Below, piece by piece: positions 19,401-27,493 of a stretch of DNA of 64,000 bases. Made by a program: the position numbers and the translations under genes. Location of the stretch: contig NZ_CP107567.1 in assembly GCF_025854275.1 (NCBI RefSeq), positions 7,068,001 to 7,132,000 of the forward strand, read 5' to 3'. The DNA is from Streptomyces peucetius (GTDB lineage Bacteria; Actinomycetota; Actinomycetes; Streptomycetales; Streptomycetaceae). The notes under the pieces were generated by a model, which made no database searches, had not been told where the DNA came from, and worked only from the letters and a program-made list of their open reading frames with translations. Position 1 is the stretch's first letter. Every line of letters starts with the position of its first letter.

Positions 19401-20910
19401 GCATCTGGGCGGGATCGGTGTCGATGGCGATGCGGTATCCGCCGGAGTGGGCGATCTCTACGGGAAGCCCTTCAGGGCTGTATCCGACGGTGATGCGGTG
19501 TTCGTTGCGGTCGGTGATGGCGTGGAGAGCGAGTTCGGTCGCCTCAGCCACGGGCAGAGGCGCGAAGTGGAGGGTCCGGTCACGCTCCGGCATGTGGATC
19601 GTCATCGCGCCGCCGGGCTCGCCGTCCCAGTTCAACGGCCAGTGCGGGCCGCTGATGGGGAGGGTCTCCATATCGGGGCGAGGAATGGGATACCGCAGCA
19701 GCATGCCGTCGTCGGCGATGTAGACGACGCCCTTGTCGTCCATTTCGAGTCGTTGGTCGAGGGTGGCGGCCCACGTGCGGCCGAACCAGCCTCCGCATGT
19801 GTGCCCGGAAACGTAGCTGCGTTCGAGAACGAGGGGAAGGGCCCCAGGGAGGGAGACGTCGGTGGCGAGGATGACCATTTCGCCGGTTGCTACGTCGATC
19901 GGCTCGCCGGTAGTGCATTTCTCACTACCGCACTTGTCATGCTTCCCCGGTTCGCCGTCTGCCCGGTCACCGGCGCTTCCGTCGCGGCCAAGGGCGTTCT
20001 GGCGATCAGTCAGACGTTTCAGAGCACTTCTGGCCGCGCTGCCGCCGCGCACCACTGCGCCGCCACCGCCTGTGGCGAGGGCCAACAGCAGGTCAGGGGT
20101 TAGTTGTCCGGCGGCCCGCCATGGGTTTCGCGACCACTCGTCCCAGTTCGCGACGGCCTTGGCGAACTCCTTCGGGTTCTGCACAGCGTAGGCCGCCCCA
20201 TCGGCCATGCCGGCAAGTTGCATGGCGAAGCCGTTGACGTCACCGTCGGCCAGCGGTTCCACGATGCCGAAGAGGTTGTCCACGCCGTCCGTGAAGCCAC
20301 CCCAGAAGTCGCCTCCCTTCTCCTTCGCAGCCGCCAACCCCTTGGGCTTGTCCGGTGCGTCCTTGGCGCTCTTGTTCAGTTTGCGCTGTGAGTCGGCGAC
20401 GACTGTTTGGAGCTCTTCAATAAGCTTGTCGAGCCGTTCTATGCACTTGGTCATGGCAACGGCGCCGGGGTCGCTCTCCGGCGGGCGCTCGGGCAGTGGA
20501 TCGTCGCTGCGCTCCACGGCAGGGTTGTACGCCTCGACGTCCTCCCAGTGACGCTTGGATGTCGCCCGAGCCTCGTCAGCGCCCTCAATTATCGGGGTGC
20601 AGCGCTTCTGCACAGAGCGAAGTTTGTCAGCGTATGCATCGAGGGCGGAGGCCGCGAGGAGGAAGTGCTTGTTGGCCGAGCTGAGCTCCTTGGGCAGACT
20701 CTCGATCGCCTCCTCGAAGGCGCTCGCCCCTTCGCCTGCCCACTCCTTGAGCGACAGCACTTGCAGCTGATCACGCCCGTCGTAGAAGGCTCCGGCGTAG
20801 GCGCGCAGTTCGATGACCAGGTCGTCGACCTTGTCCGGATCGCCGTAGATCAGGTCCTTCGGCGTACAGCCGGCCGGTATCCGCTCCGGTGCCGGCCTGT
20901 CGTCCAGCAT
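16495..20910 (-). CDS. RHS-repeat polymorphic toxin with WXG-type N-terminal secretion domain
   Basis: A 1471-residue protein. ATG at 20910 has AGAGGTGAG upstream. Residues 1-120 form a helical T7SS-like leader with a W-x-G turn (LKEWAGEGASAFEEAI). A DUF6531 cap follows near residue 345 (GEPIDVATGEMVILATDVSL), then about 25 YD repeats (TYDAAGRLSSRTN style) that build the RHS shell. The core ends with YFRYYDDEVAAYLSADPLGL and GWLDPLGL. The last about 100 residues after this are the toxin tip: it ends with GGATIDYNGVDGLDMKRFHI, reminiscent of small RNase-type tips, but I cannot name the family. It overlaps the upstream gene by one base (TAATG) and is followed 3 bases later by the immunity gene. 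Confidence 0.9.
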   Translation of the reverse strand: MLDDRPAPERIPAGCTPKDLIYGDPDKVDDLVIELRAYAGAFYDGRDQLQVLSLKEWAGEGASAFEEAIESLPKELSSANKHFLLAASALDAYADKLRSVQKRCTPIIEGADEARATSKRHWEDVEAYNPAVERSDDPLPERPPESDPGAVAMTKCIERLDKLIEELQTVVADSQRKLNKSAKDAPDKPKGLAAAKEKGGDFWGGFTDGVDNLFGIVEPLADGDVNGFAMQLAGMADGAAYAVQNPKEFAKAVANWDEWSRNPWRAAGQLTPDLLLALATGGGGAVVRGGSAARSALKRLTDRQNALGRDGSAGDRADGEPGKHDKCGSEKCTTGEPIDVATGEMVILATDVSLPGALPLVLERSYVSGHTCGGWFGRTWAATLDQRLEMDDKGVVYIADDGMLLRYPIPRPDMETLPISGPHWPLNWDGEPGGAMTIHMPERDRTLHFAPLPVAEATELALHAITDRNEHRITVGYSPEGLPVEIAHSGGYRIAIDTDPAQMRVTGLRLLGSGTGTREQGVSLATFVYNAVGDLTEVVNSTGEALRYTYDAEHRITAWTDRNGTKFGYVYDRRGRVLRTVGSDGMMTGRLHYDDAARTTVYTDSLGHRTTYVYNEAYKVVAVTDPLGNTTHTEWDKTNRLRLAVTDPLGNTTRYAYDDSGRLQRAERPDGTTGSAKYNELALPVEVREPDGALWRYTYDTRGNRTSATDPAGALTQYAYDDHGHLSAVTDALGHTTVIATDETGLPMAVTDPFGNTTSVRRGPHGRITAMTDPLGNTTRQGWTIDGRPAWRERPDGTRETWAWDGEGNLVAHTDFAGNTSRHTHTHFDLPATRTDADGARYAFSYDTELRLKQVTNPQGLTWSYEYDPAGRLTSETDFNGRSLAYTYDAAGRLSSRTNGAGETLRFTRDALGRTVTTRADDGTETVHAYDPAGRLIHAANPDVDLHREYDAVGRLVAESVGGRTSLYTLDPRGHRISRRTPAGTLSEWAYDAEGRPTRLTATGHRLDFEYDAAGRETSRSFGDGISLVQIWDSVDRLTVQSLTRGPEAGEDLLQHRTYAYRADNHVTEIRELTTGTRRYDLDPTGRITAVHAHGWTEKYAYDDLGNLAHATAPHHPSTGDRDFGGTLIRRAGRTVYEHDAQGRLVRRTRKLLNGQQRTWTFAWNSEDRLTDATTPDGDHWQYIYDPLGRRTAKHRRADDGTITERITFTWDGTRLVEQTTMEGRTTTWDYAPGTHRPLAQVDRDAPTECEARFHAVITDVVGTPTELVTPDGRIAWQQRTTVWGTRLPAPPGSSSADCPIRFPGQYRDSETDLNYNYFRYYDDEVAAYLSADPLGLSAAPNHHAFVPNPFGWLDPLGLKCLDPDDQVRHDSARETAVDGDGNMMGEEDSPGVRMIDDVQLERIRLDLHAKLGEPDVKTTPKGNIEVWQLSDDPKATVTYRPFSKSGGATIDYNGVDGLDMKRFHIPQHGD

Positions 20911-21347
20911 TATGCGCTCACCTCTGTGGGGTCTGGCGGCCATTCCTCCTGGAGGAACTGCTTCGGAGGGTCGAACGTGGGCTTCCCGACGTTGTCCCAT
21001 GTCCACTTGCCGAAATCGCCGATGGGCAGTTTGGAGATGTTGTCCGCTGTGGGGGAGAAGTTCTGGACGCCCAGCAACTCCGCCAGCATGTAGGCGGCGA
21101 TCACCTCATGGAGGCGCGCAGCGACCTCGGTGGCGTGGTCGGCGACTTGGCCCATGCCAAAGCCCCAGGCCGTCAGGAAGCCTTTTCCGGAGTCCAGGAT
21201 CTCGAACGTTGCGTTGCCCTGGAGATGCGCGGCCAGCCTGTCCCTGTGGTCCTTGACATTGCGAGCGGCGACGACCGACTCTTCCAAAGGGTCGATCATC
21301 TTCCGCACCGAGGTCCACTCGATCCTGTAACCCTCGCCGGGCTTCAT
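20910..21347 (-). CDS. Small helical WXG100-like partner of the RHS toxin
   Basis: A 145-residue helical protein (MKPGEGYRIEWTSVRKMIDP, then VVAARNVKDHRDRLAAHLQG) ending in an aromatic, Pro-rich tail (KQFLQEEWPPDPTEVSA). It lacks a signal peptide. Length and helical pattern fit the chaperone or co-secreted partner often found before T7SS-linked RHS toxins; the family is not certain. The stop overlaps the RHS start. ATG at 21347 is preferred; ATG at 21374 is an alternative. Confidence 0.65.
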   Translation of the reverse strand: MKPGEGYRIEWTSVRKMIDPLEESVVAARNVKDHRDRLAAHLQGNATFEILDSGKGFLTAWGFGMGQVADHATEVAARLHEVIAAYMLAELLGVQNFSPTADNISKLPIGDFGKWTWDNVGKPTFDPPKQFLQEEWPPDPTEVSA

Positions 21348-21378
21348 ACCGTCACCACTTTGGCGTCCGTGCATGGCG

Positions 21379-21801
21379 TCATGACTCGTCAAGGCGCAGG
21401 TCCCCCTGGATGTCTTGTCGGTTCCGGTCGCGGGCGGCCGCCGGTTCCAGCAGCGCGTCCACATCCAGCAGGAACGGTTGCTCACTGAGGGGGTCCACCA
21501 GGGCCCGGACGCCTTCGGGGAGGAGCTCTGCGATGTCGCCGGCGGTGGTGAACGCCCATGCACACGCACCGGCGAAGAGGGCCAGGTGCTTCACCGACGT
21601 GAACAGAGGCACCACTGGCCCCAGCTCAGTTTCGCAGACCAAGAAACCCGGCTGGTCGGGCCGTTGGAAGTACAGGCGCGTCGCTCGCGCCGCAGCAATC
21701 TTCTCGCCATCCGACATGCTCGTAGCCGCTTCTCGCCGCGCCTGATCCGCCAGCATCTGCAGGCCGCTGGATTGATGCACGCCACCCCCACCCGTGTTCA
21801 T
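21379..21801 (-). CDS. SseB-domain-like protein
   Basis: A 140-residue protein with the SseB N-terminal pattern: TRLYFQRPDQPGFLVCETEL, VVPLFTSVKHLALFAG, LPEGVRALVDPLSEQPFLLD. SseB-like proteins in actinomycetes are common beside T7SS effectors and may act as loading or regulatory factors. It is the first gene of the RHS operon. Starts at 21825 or 21801 are both possible and neither has a strong ribosome site. It lies 42 bases downstream of the IMPase gene on the same strand, so read-through from that operon is possible. Confidence 0.7.
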   Translation of the reverse strand: MNTGGGGVHQSSGLQMLADQARREAATSMSDGEKIAAARATRLYFQRPDQPGFLVCETELGPVVPLFTSVKHLALFAGACAWAFTTAGDIAELLPEGVRALVDPLSEQPFLLDVDALLEPAAARDRNRQDIQGDLRLDES

Positions 21802-21843
21802 GCCAAGAATGATCACATGGGGCATATTGCTGGCGCAATCGAG

Positions 21844-22620
21844 CTATGGGCACGTCAATGCCGTGGTGGTCCACAGCCCGGCCAGTGCATGCGCCACGTC
21901 TACCGCACCTGCCACCAGCACCGGCGAGTTGAACGAGAACGCGCGCCCGTCCGCGTCGAGCACCGCCCGGCCCCGGTCCCGGCAGAGCGCCACTCCCGCC
22001 GCGACGTCCCATGGCTTGGGCGCGATGCACACGCATGCGTCGAGCCAGCCCTCCGCCACGCCCACCAGGTCGAGGGCCATGGAGCCCTGCATCCGGACCC
22101 GGTAGGCCTCGTCCTGGACGCGGTCGAGGAACCGGCGGGGCCCGCCGTGGGCCGAGCCGGTGCCGGAGACGCCCACGACAGCGCGGGCCAGGTCGTCGGC
22201 CGAGGGTACGGGTGCCTTCGGGAGCGGTGTCGTCCAGCGCCGGCCGAGAGCGGGGGCGTGCACCACGCCCACCAGCGGTTCGCCGTCCTGCACGTAGGCG
22301 AGCGATACGGCGTACATCGGCCCGCCCCGCGCGAAGTTCATCGTGCCGTCGATCGGGTCCAGCAGCCAGCACCGCGCGGGCAGTGGCAGTGGCTGCCCCG
22401 CCGCCGACGATTCCTCACCGACGACCGGGATGTCCGGTGTACGTGCCGCCAGCACCTGCGTCACCCGGGCTTCCACCTCGACGTCGGCCGCCGTCACCTC
22501 CTCGCCCGACGCTTTGAAGCGTGCGGTGGACCATTCCCGGCCCGCCGTCGACAGCCAGTCGACCGCAGCGTCGACTGCCTCCTCGGCGACGGGCAGCAGC
22601 TTGCCGCTCAAGTCAATCAC
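21844..22620 (-). CDS. Inositol monophosphatase / CysQ-like phosphatase
   Basis: A 258-residue member of the Mg-dependent, Li-sensitive phosphatase family. All metal-site motifs are present: GEESSA, LLDPIDGTMNFARG and KPWDVAAGVAL. Family members act on inositol phosphates, 3'(2'),5'-bisphosphate nucleotides or sugar phosphates; the sequence alone does not tell which. The GTG start overlaps the 2H phosphoesterase stop (GTGA). Last gene of a four-gene coupled unit, which favours a nucleotide or cyclic phosphate product as substrate (inference). Confidence 0.88.
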   Translation of the reverse strand: MIDLSGKLLPVAEEAVDAAVDWLSTAGREWSTARFKASGEEVTAADVEVEARVTQVLAARTPDIPVVGEESSAAGQPLPLPARCWLLDPIDGTMNFARGGPMYAVSLAYVQDGEPLVGVVHAPALGRRWTTPLPKAPVPSADDLARAVVGVSGTGSAHGGPRRFLDRVQDEAYRVRMQGSMALDLVGVAEGWLDACVCIAPKPWDVAAGVALCRDRGRAVLDADGRAFSFNSPVLVAGAVDVAHALAGLWTTTALTCP

Positions 22621-23252
22621 GCCGGGACCAGAGGGAGTTCCAGCAGCGTCTCGGCGTGGGCGCCGTGCTGCCCCATGACGTAGAAACTGAGCCGGTCGAA
22701 GACCCACTCCTTGGGCAGAGCGACCCGGTCCTGCGCGGTGCGGACCAGCTCCAGGGCGGTTTCCTCCTCGGCACGGCCCAGCGTGATGTGCGGGGCGTAG
22801 GCGTCCCCCGTGTAGCGGTAGCCGTAACGCTCGTAGCTGGTCCGCTCGTTCTCCGTGAAGCGGGAGACGTCCTTGTCGCCGTCGAAGGCCGCCCGGTCGA
22901 GGTGCGGGTCCAGTGCCGCCAGTGCGGCCTTCTGCAGTGCTTCGAGCCGTGGCGGACGCTCCAGGGAGAGGAACAGCCAGCCGATCGGCTGGTAGACCAC
23001 GCCCGTGCTGGACAGCGACACCTCGCCCCGCAGTCCGCCTCCGGCCGCCGACCCACCGATCGACTCCAGCGCCTGCGCCGGATCGAGCGAGCCCGCGAAC
23101 GGGCCCTGGAAGACGGTGACATGGGGCAGGTTGCCGTCCGGATGCAGGGGAGGTTGCAGAGCGGTCTCACCGCCTATGTCCCGCTGCAGTTGTACGGCGG
23201 CACGCAGATGGTCCGCTCGTGGAAGCAGTGCGACACCGAGCCATCTCGTCAC
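22617..23252 (-). CDS. 2H phosphoesterase (2'-5' RNA ligase-like)
   Basis: A 211-residue protein with both HxT signatures: HVTVFQG (H44) and HITLGRA (H155). 2H enzymes open 2',3'-cyclic phosphates or 2'-5' linkages in RNA, nucleotides or ADP-ribose 1'',2''-cyclic phosphate. GTG at 23252 has AGGAG 8 bases upstream and overlaps the stop of the kinase gene (GTGA). Its own stop overlaps the phosphatase start. Coupling on both sides with a sugar/nucleoside kinase and a phosphatase points to stepwise processing of one phosphorylated compound. Confidence 0.86.
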   Translation of the reverse strand: MTRWLGVALLPRADHLRAAVQLQRDIGGETALQPPLHPDGNLPHVTVFQGPFAGSLDPAQALESIGGSAAGGGLRGEVSLSSTGVVYQPIGWLFLSLERPPRLEALQKAALAALDPHLDRAAFDGDKDVSRFTENERTSYERYGYRYTGDAYAPHITLGRAEEETALELVRTAQDRVALPKEWVFDRLSFYVMGQHGAHAETLLELPLVPA

Positions 23253-24112
23253 GGGTGAGCTCCTATTTTCTTGATCACGTGCAGCGCCGCGTCCAGTCCG
23301 CGCCGCATGCAGGCCGCCGGGGACTCGCCGTGCAGCCACCCCGCGACGACGCCTGCGTCGAACGCGTCGCCTCCGCCCGTCCTGTCCACGGGTTGCACGG
23401 GGACGGTCGGCTCGTGGATCAGTTCCCCGTCGGCAGTGGCCCACACGGCGCCCTCGGCGCCCATGGTCACTATCACATCACCCGCGACCGCTTCAGCGAT
23501 GCGTAGCGCCGTCCCGGCTGTGTCGGGTGCGCCGCGGGCGTACGGCAGGCGGGCAGCCTCATCGGCGTTCATGAAGTTGAGCGACGCTCCACGCGCGAGT
23601 GAGCGCATGTCCCTGCCGTTCCACTCGACGGAGACACTGCGTCCGGCCCGGTGCGCGAGGTCGACGACCCGTGCGAGCGAAGGGGTGGGCTCGCCCACGA
23701 CGTGTACGTGATCCGATCCGCGTATGTCGTCGTCCGTGACGGCGTCGAAGGCGAGACCACGGTCTGCGCCCGCGAACGTCAGCATCCGCTTGCCGCCGCC
23801 TGACGACAGGACGACGGCCATGCTCGTCAGTGATCCCGTCTGCACCTGCACGAGTGACGTGTCGACACCTTTCGCACGCAGCACCTCCAGGCACATCGCG
23901 CCGGCGGCGTCGTCACCCACGGCGGACACCAGCCGGGCGGAGCACCCCTGACGCACGAGCCCGACCGCCGTGTTCGATGCCGCGCCTCCCGGCAGCACAC
24001 GGCACTCTTTGCCCCGCAGCTTCTCGTGTTCCGCCGGCAGACGGTCGGCCTGGGCGATGACGTCGAAGTTCACACCGCCCACGACGAGCACACGCTTCGG
24101 CTGCCCGGTCAC
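23249..24112 (-). CDS. PfkB-family carbohydrate or nucleoside kinase
   Basis: A 287-residue kinase. It has the N-terminal GGVNFDV and PGGAASNTAVGLVRQG motifs and the PfkB signature DRTGGGDAFDAG with the catalytic Asp. It resembles ribokinase and adenosine-kinase-type members, but the substrate cannot be read from the sequence. The GTG start overlaps the stop of the upstream DUF4145-like gene and its stop overlaps the 2H gene, both as GTGA. One odd feature is DRTGGGD in place of the common DTxGAGD; the catalytic residue is kept. Confidence 0.87.
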   Translation of the reverse strand: MTGQPKRVLVVGGVNFDVIAQADRLPAEHEKLRGKECRVLPGGAASNTAVGLVRQGCSARLVSAVGDDAAGAMCLEVLRAKGVDTSLVQVQTGSLTSMAVVLSSGGGKRMLTFAGADRGLAFDAVTDDDIRGSDHVHVVGEPTPSLARVVDLAHRAGRSVSVEWNGRDMRSLARGASLNFMNADEAARLPYARGAPDTAGTALRIAEAVAGDVIVTMGAEGAVWATADGELIHEPTVPVQPVDRTGGGDAFDAGVVAGWLHGESPAACMRRGLDAALHVIKKIGAHP

Positions 24113-25374
24113 GGCCGCCCCCAGCGGTAGCTTTCGAACAGCACGTGACGCACCAGCCGTTCGCGACTCTCCGGGACGCTCTCCGGCGGGAACGAGGCAT
24201 GGGTCACCAACTCGCGCACCAGACGCTCGTACGTCTCGTCGTCCGAACCGCACTCGTGGAACGACCGCATCAGCTCCCGATACAACTCTCCGGGACGCAT
24301 GTCCAGCTCCTCCAGCCATGCCCGGTTCGCGATGAACACGTTCGCGGCGGCGGAACGCAGTCGCGTCTGGGTCCGGGCGGGGAGCATGTCGGAGTTGAGC
24401 AGCTCGAAGTACGCGTCGTCCTCCTGCGCGTGCATACGCAGGTTCTGGCCGCCGACCGCCAGGACGTCCCTGTTCAGATGGAACAACTCCAGGCCGAGAT
24501 GGTGCGGTACGTCGAGGACCGTTACGCCCATGTCCGCCAGACCCGCCTCGTCGGTCGACAGGGCCGAGAGCAGGTTGGCGAACATGTCGCTGTGCTTGGG
24601 CACCGCGATCTGCGCACCTGCCGGATCGGCCAGGAACTCCTTCGCCGTCACGCCGCCCCACCGGCCGGCACGGGCGCCCAGCAGATAGAAGTTACGGCCG
24701 CCCATCGAATAGCCCACCCGTCCCACGGGCACCACCTGGTCGCGGATGGTCTGATCCGTCTCCAGAAGGTGCAGCACACGCTGCTCGTTGTACACCGCTG
24801 CGTCGAGAAGCCGGGCAGAGACGTCCCGCACGAGATTGTCCGACCAGGGGAGCTGGACCGGCACCACATGGTGGCCGCGCTGCGCCAGCGTCCGCTCCAG
24901 GCCGCAGGCGAGCAGTACGGCCTTCACCACGATCAGGGTCGAGTCGGCGAGGCGGGTCGTGCCGGTACCGCGCCGGCGGTCGGAGAGTTCGTGCCGGACG
25001 GCGTCCTCTTCGAGGGATCGGCTGGTCTGCCCGTACCAGACCGCCAGTTGGGTCAGGGCGTTGAGACACGGCCGGACGTCCTCGGCGGAGATCTCCTCGG
25101 TCGGTGAATCCTGCGCATGACTGCCGTAGTTGCCGTAGTTCTGGATCGTACGCACGGCCAGAACGACCTTGGGAGGCACCAGATTCTTCGCCGACAGCAC
25201 GGTCAGCAGGGACTCGAGCGTCGGCTTCGAGCCGATGGCCTCGCGAATGGCGATGTCCAACAGGATCGACTCCGCTGCTCTCCTCGCCGTGCCGAGGAAG
25301 ACCTCGGGGTCCGATTGGGCGTACCTCAGAGCCTTTCTGTACAGCCGGAGCGGCTCCCCCTCGTTGCCCGTCAC
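24109..25374 (-). CDS. Protein with N-terminal DUF4145-like domain, unknown function
   Basis: A 421-residue protein. Residues about 10-110 resemble DUF4145 (VFLGTARRAAESILLDIAIR, KNLVPPKVVLAVRTIQNYGN), a domain found in several restriction and defence proteins. The remaining 300 residues are unassigned; they include LNRDVLAVGGQNLRMHAQED and an acidic, helical C-terminus. No membrane segment. Start is GTG at 25374, with GAGGAT 13 bases upstream, so the start is not certain. It is the first gene of the coupled kinase, 2H phosphoesterase and phosphatase unit, and may be the sensor or substrate-binding part (inference). Confidence 0.72.
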   Translation of the reverse strand: MTGNEGEPLRLYRKALRYAQSDPEVFLGTARRAAESILLDIAIREAIGSKPTLESLLTVLSAKNLVPPKVVLAVRTIQNYGNYGSHAQDSPTEEISAEDVRPCLNALTQLAVWYGQTSRSLEEDAVRHELSDRRRGTGTTRLADSTLIVVKAVLLACGLERTLAQRGHHVVPVQLPWSDNLVRDVSARLLDAAVYNEQRVLHLLETDQTIRDQVVPVGRVGYSMGGRNFYLLGARAGRWGGVTAKEFLADPAGAQIAVPKHSDMFANLLSALSTDEAGLADMGVTVLDVPHHLGLELFHLNRDVLAVGGQNLRMHAQEDDAYFELLNSDMLPARTQTRLRSAAANVFIANRAWLEELDMRPGELYRELMRSFHECGSDDETYERLVRELVTHASFPPESVPESRERLVRHVLFESYRWGRP

Positions 25375-25494
25375 CCCGTGCCCGCATCCTCTTCTCTCAG
25401 GTCCGCGGACAGAAACCTAACAGCGTGATCAAGGCCGGGTACAGGCAGTATCCGGTCGCTGTGCCGACGATACGTCGTCCTGCCGTGAGGGCGA

Positions 25495-26724
25495 TCAGCG
25501 AATGTCGCTCGAGTCCCTGCCGCGCAGGGAGGACAGCACAAGACGTCCGTAACGTGTGGTGAGGACCAGGGCGGTGGCGGCCAAGGCGGCAACGAGCGCG
25601 GCGACGACGGCGGTCGCGCCTTTAACGCCGAGCACTTGGAGAACGCTCAGCGCCGTGCCCACGGGCAGTCCCAGGATGGTGAGGACACCGAGGGCACCGG
25701 CGATCTGCTGACTCTCCTGGGTCTGGACGAGCCGCGCGTAATCGGCAGCTTCGGCGAGGATCTCGCTGAAACGCTCGGGCAGGCGGTGCTGGGCCTGGAA
25801 GCTCAGCAGCAGTTCGTTTGCGGGGCCGTGGGCGGTGAGGTGTTGGCGCCAGTAGGTGCTGCGGAAGGCGGCGATGTGGCGCTCGAGGGCGGACACCCGG
25901 CGCGCGAGTTTCGGGCCGTCGAAGACACCCGAGAGCCCGTCCGTGAGCTCGTCGATGTGGTCGCGCTGGACAGTACCGAGGAGGAGGGCGTCCAGGTAGA
26001 CGGTGCGGCAGTGAAGTTGTGCGAAGCCGTAGAAGTCGCCGTCGCCGGGGTCGGCGCGGTGCCCGAGGAACGCGGCACCGTGGCGCAGCACCAGGGCGCT
26101 CCAGTCGGCGGATATCCGCAGGGCGTGCGCTGTGCGATCGGGCCACTGTTCGAGTGGTGTGGGGAAGTCGGCGTCCGTGGAGCGCGAGGCGAGGTGCCAG
26201 AGCCATCGGTCTGCCGTCTCCGGCAGCCGGCCGTCCTGACGCAGAGCGGGCGTATGGTGCGCGTCGGGGGTGAGGAAGGCGACCGTGTACGGGCGGGCGA
26301 TGGCGAACGGGGCCGTGGCGCCGCGTGGCTGGGCGACACCCTCGAGCAGCACAGCGGGGGAGAGCGGCCCGTCGAGCGGGTCGGGGGCGGCGGGGCTGCG
26401 GTGGCCGATGGCGCGCAGCGTCTCCAGCAGGGCAGGTCCCTCGACATCGAAGTGCAGTACGGCGAGGGCGAGGTGGGGGTGCCGAGCTGTGGCGGTACGC
26501 AGTAACTCGATTCCGCGCAGGTGCAGCGACTGGTGTCGCATCTCCATGAACCGGTGCCAGCGACAGGGCCGTTCCGGAGTGCCGTAGAGGGCTCGGGCGG
26601 CGGCCGGGGTGAAGTACGTCTGCCGGGTGGCCGTGTCCGTGCGGCGGGAGCCGAGGTCGAACGGTATCGGCCCGGTCGGCCAGTCGGGCGGAGCGGTCAG
26701 CCGCACGGGCACCACGACGGCCAT
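25495..26724 (-). CDS. Membrane protein with CorA-like topology, unknown function
   Basis: A 409-residue protein with a large soluble N-terminal part, a long helical stretch (about 300-340), and two membrane helices at the C-terminus (IAGALGVLTILGLPVGTALS and TAVVAALVAALAATALVLTT) ending in a basic tail. This order recalls CorA-like channels, but no GMN motif is present. Start is uncertain: ATG at 26724 is used here, and a TTG at 26799 in the same frame is possible. The 120 bases after its stop hold the upstream region of the DUF4145 operon. Function unknown. Confidence 0.68.
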   Translation of the reverse strand: MAVVVPVRLTAPPDWPTGPIPFDLGSRRTDTATRQTYFTPAAARALYGTPERPCRWHRFMEMRHQSLHLRGIELLRTATARHPHLALAVLHFDVEGPALLETLRAIGHRSPAAPDPLDGPLSPAVLLEGVAQPRGATAPFAIARPYTVAFLTPDAHHTPALRQDGRLPETADRWLWHLASRSTDADFPTPLEQWPDRTAHALRISADWSALVLRHGAAFLGHRADPGDGDFYGFAQLHCRTVYLDALLLGTVQRDHIDELTDGLSGVFDGPKLARRVSALERHIAAFRSTYWRQHLTAHGPANELLLSFQAQHRLPERFSEILAEAADYARLVQTQESQQIAGALGVLTILGLPVGTALSVLQVLGVKGATAVVAALVAALAATALVLTTRYGRLVLSSLRGRDSSDIR

Positions 26725-26977
26725 TGCCTGCCGGACGCCGGTGACGGAGCTGAGGTCCGTGGTCAACGGGTGTGCCTCCGATGCGCAACCGATGGTCAAG
26801 TGCCGGACGGTCCTCAGGATACGGATCTTCGCGGGAGGGGCGCTCTGGGCTTCGAGCGATCGCGCGTTTCGCCACGCACGACGGGCGGTACTGAGGGTGG
26901 CGGCCTTCCGTACAGGCCGTCGCCGTACCGACTGCCCGGCTGGTCAGCCGCGTGTGCGCCCCGCCACGCTGAGTGAC

Positions 26978-27493
26978 ATGAACGCATCTCATCATCAGCT
27001 CGTCACCCCGCAGCAGCCCGAACGTCCCGCCCCCGACGGCCGCCGTTTCACCGTGCTGCTTTCGCCTACACGGCGCGGAGCACGCCTCGCTCGCCGACTG
27101 ACGGGACGCCAACTCGCCGACTGGCAGGTGCCGTCCGAGGACGCCGAGCACATCGTCGCGGAGCTCGCCGCCAACGCGGCCCAGCACGGCCGCGTACCTG
27201 GACGTGACTTCCGGCTCTACCTCGCCCTCGACAGTGCCGGCATCCTGCGGATCGAGGTCACCGACGTACGCGCCGAGCGGATTCCCGGCACTGCGACGGC
27301 GCCGGAGGCCGAGCAGGAGAGTGGACGCGGCCTGCTGATCGTCGACGCGCTCGCGGACGACTGGGGCGTCGACATCAGTCCGGAGCCGCCGGCCCGCAAG
27401 ACCGTCTGGGCGACACTTGCGCCGCCTACCGCGCCCTCGTCACCGAGCGTTGAGCGACGTCATGCCGCGGCGGGGCTCAACCAGCGCACGTGA
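26978..27493 (+). CDS. HATPase_c_2-type ATP-binding protein (anti-sigma-like)
   Basis: A 171-residue GHKL-type protein: N-box AEHIVAELAANAAQHGR, then RIEVTDVRAER and ESGRGLLIVDALADDWGV. Such proteins in streptomycetes resemble RsbW/SpoIIAB anti-sigma kinases, but most have no assigned partner. No anti-anti-sigma gene is next to it. ATG at 26978 has only a weak ribosome site. The 3' end overlaps the convergent gene by 34 bases. Confidence 0.85.
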   Translation: MNASHHQLVTPQQPERPAPDGRRFTVLLSPTRRGARLARRLTGRQLADWQVPSEDAEHIVAELAANAAQHGRVPGRDFRLYLALDSAGILRIEVTDVRAERIPGTATAPEAEQESGRGLLIVDALADDWGVDISPEPPARKTVWATLAPPTAPSSPSVERRHAAAGLNQRT

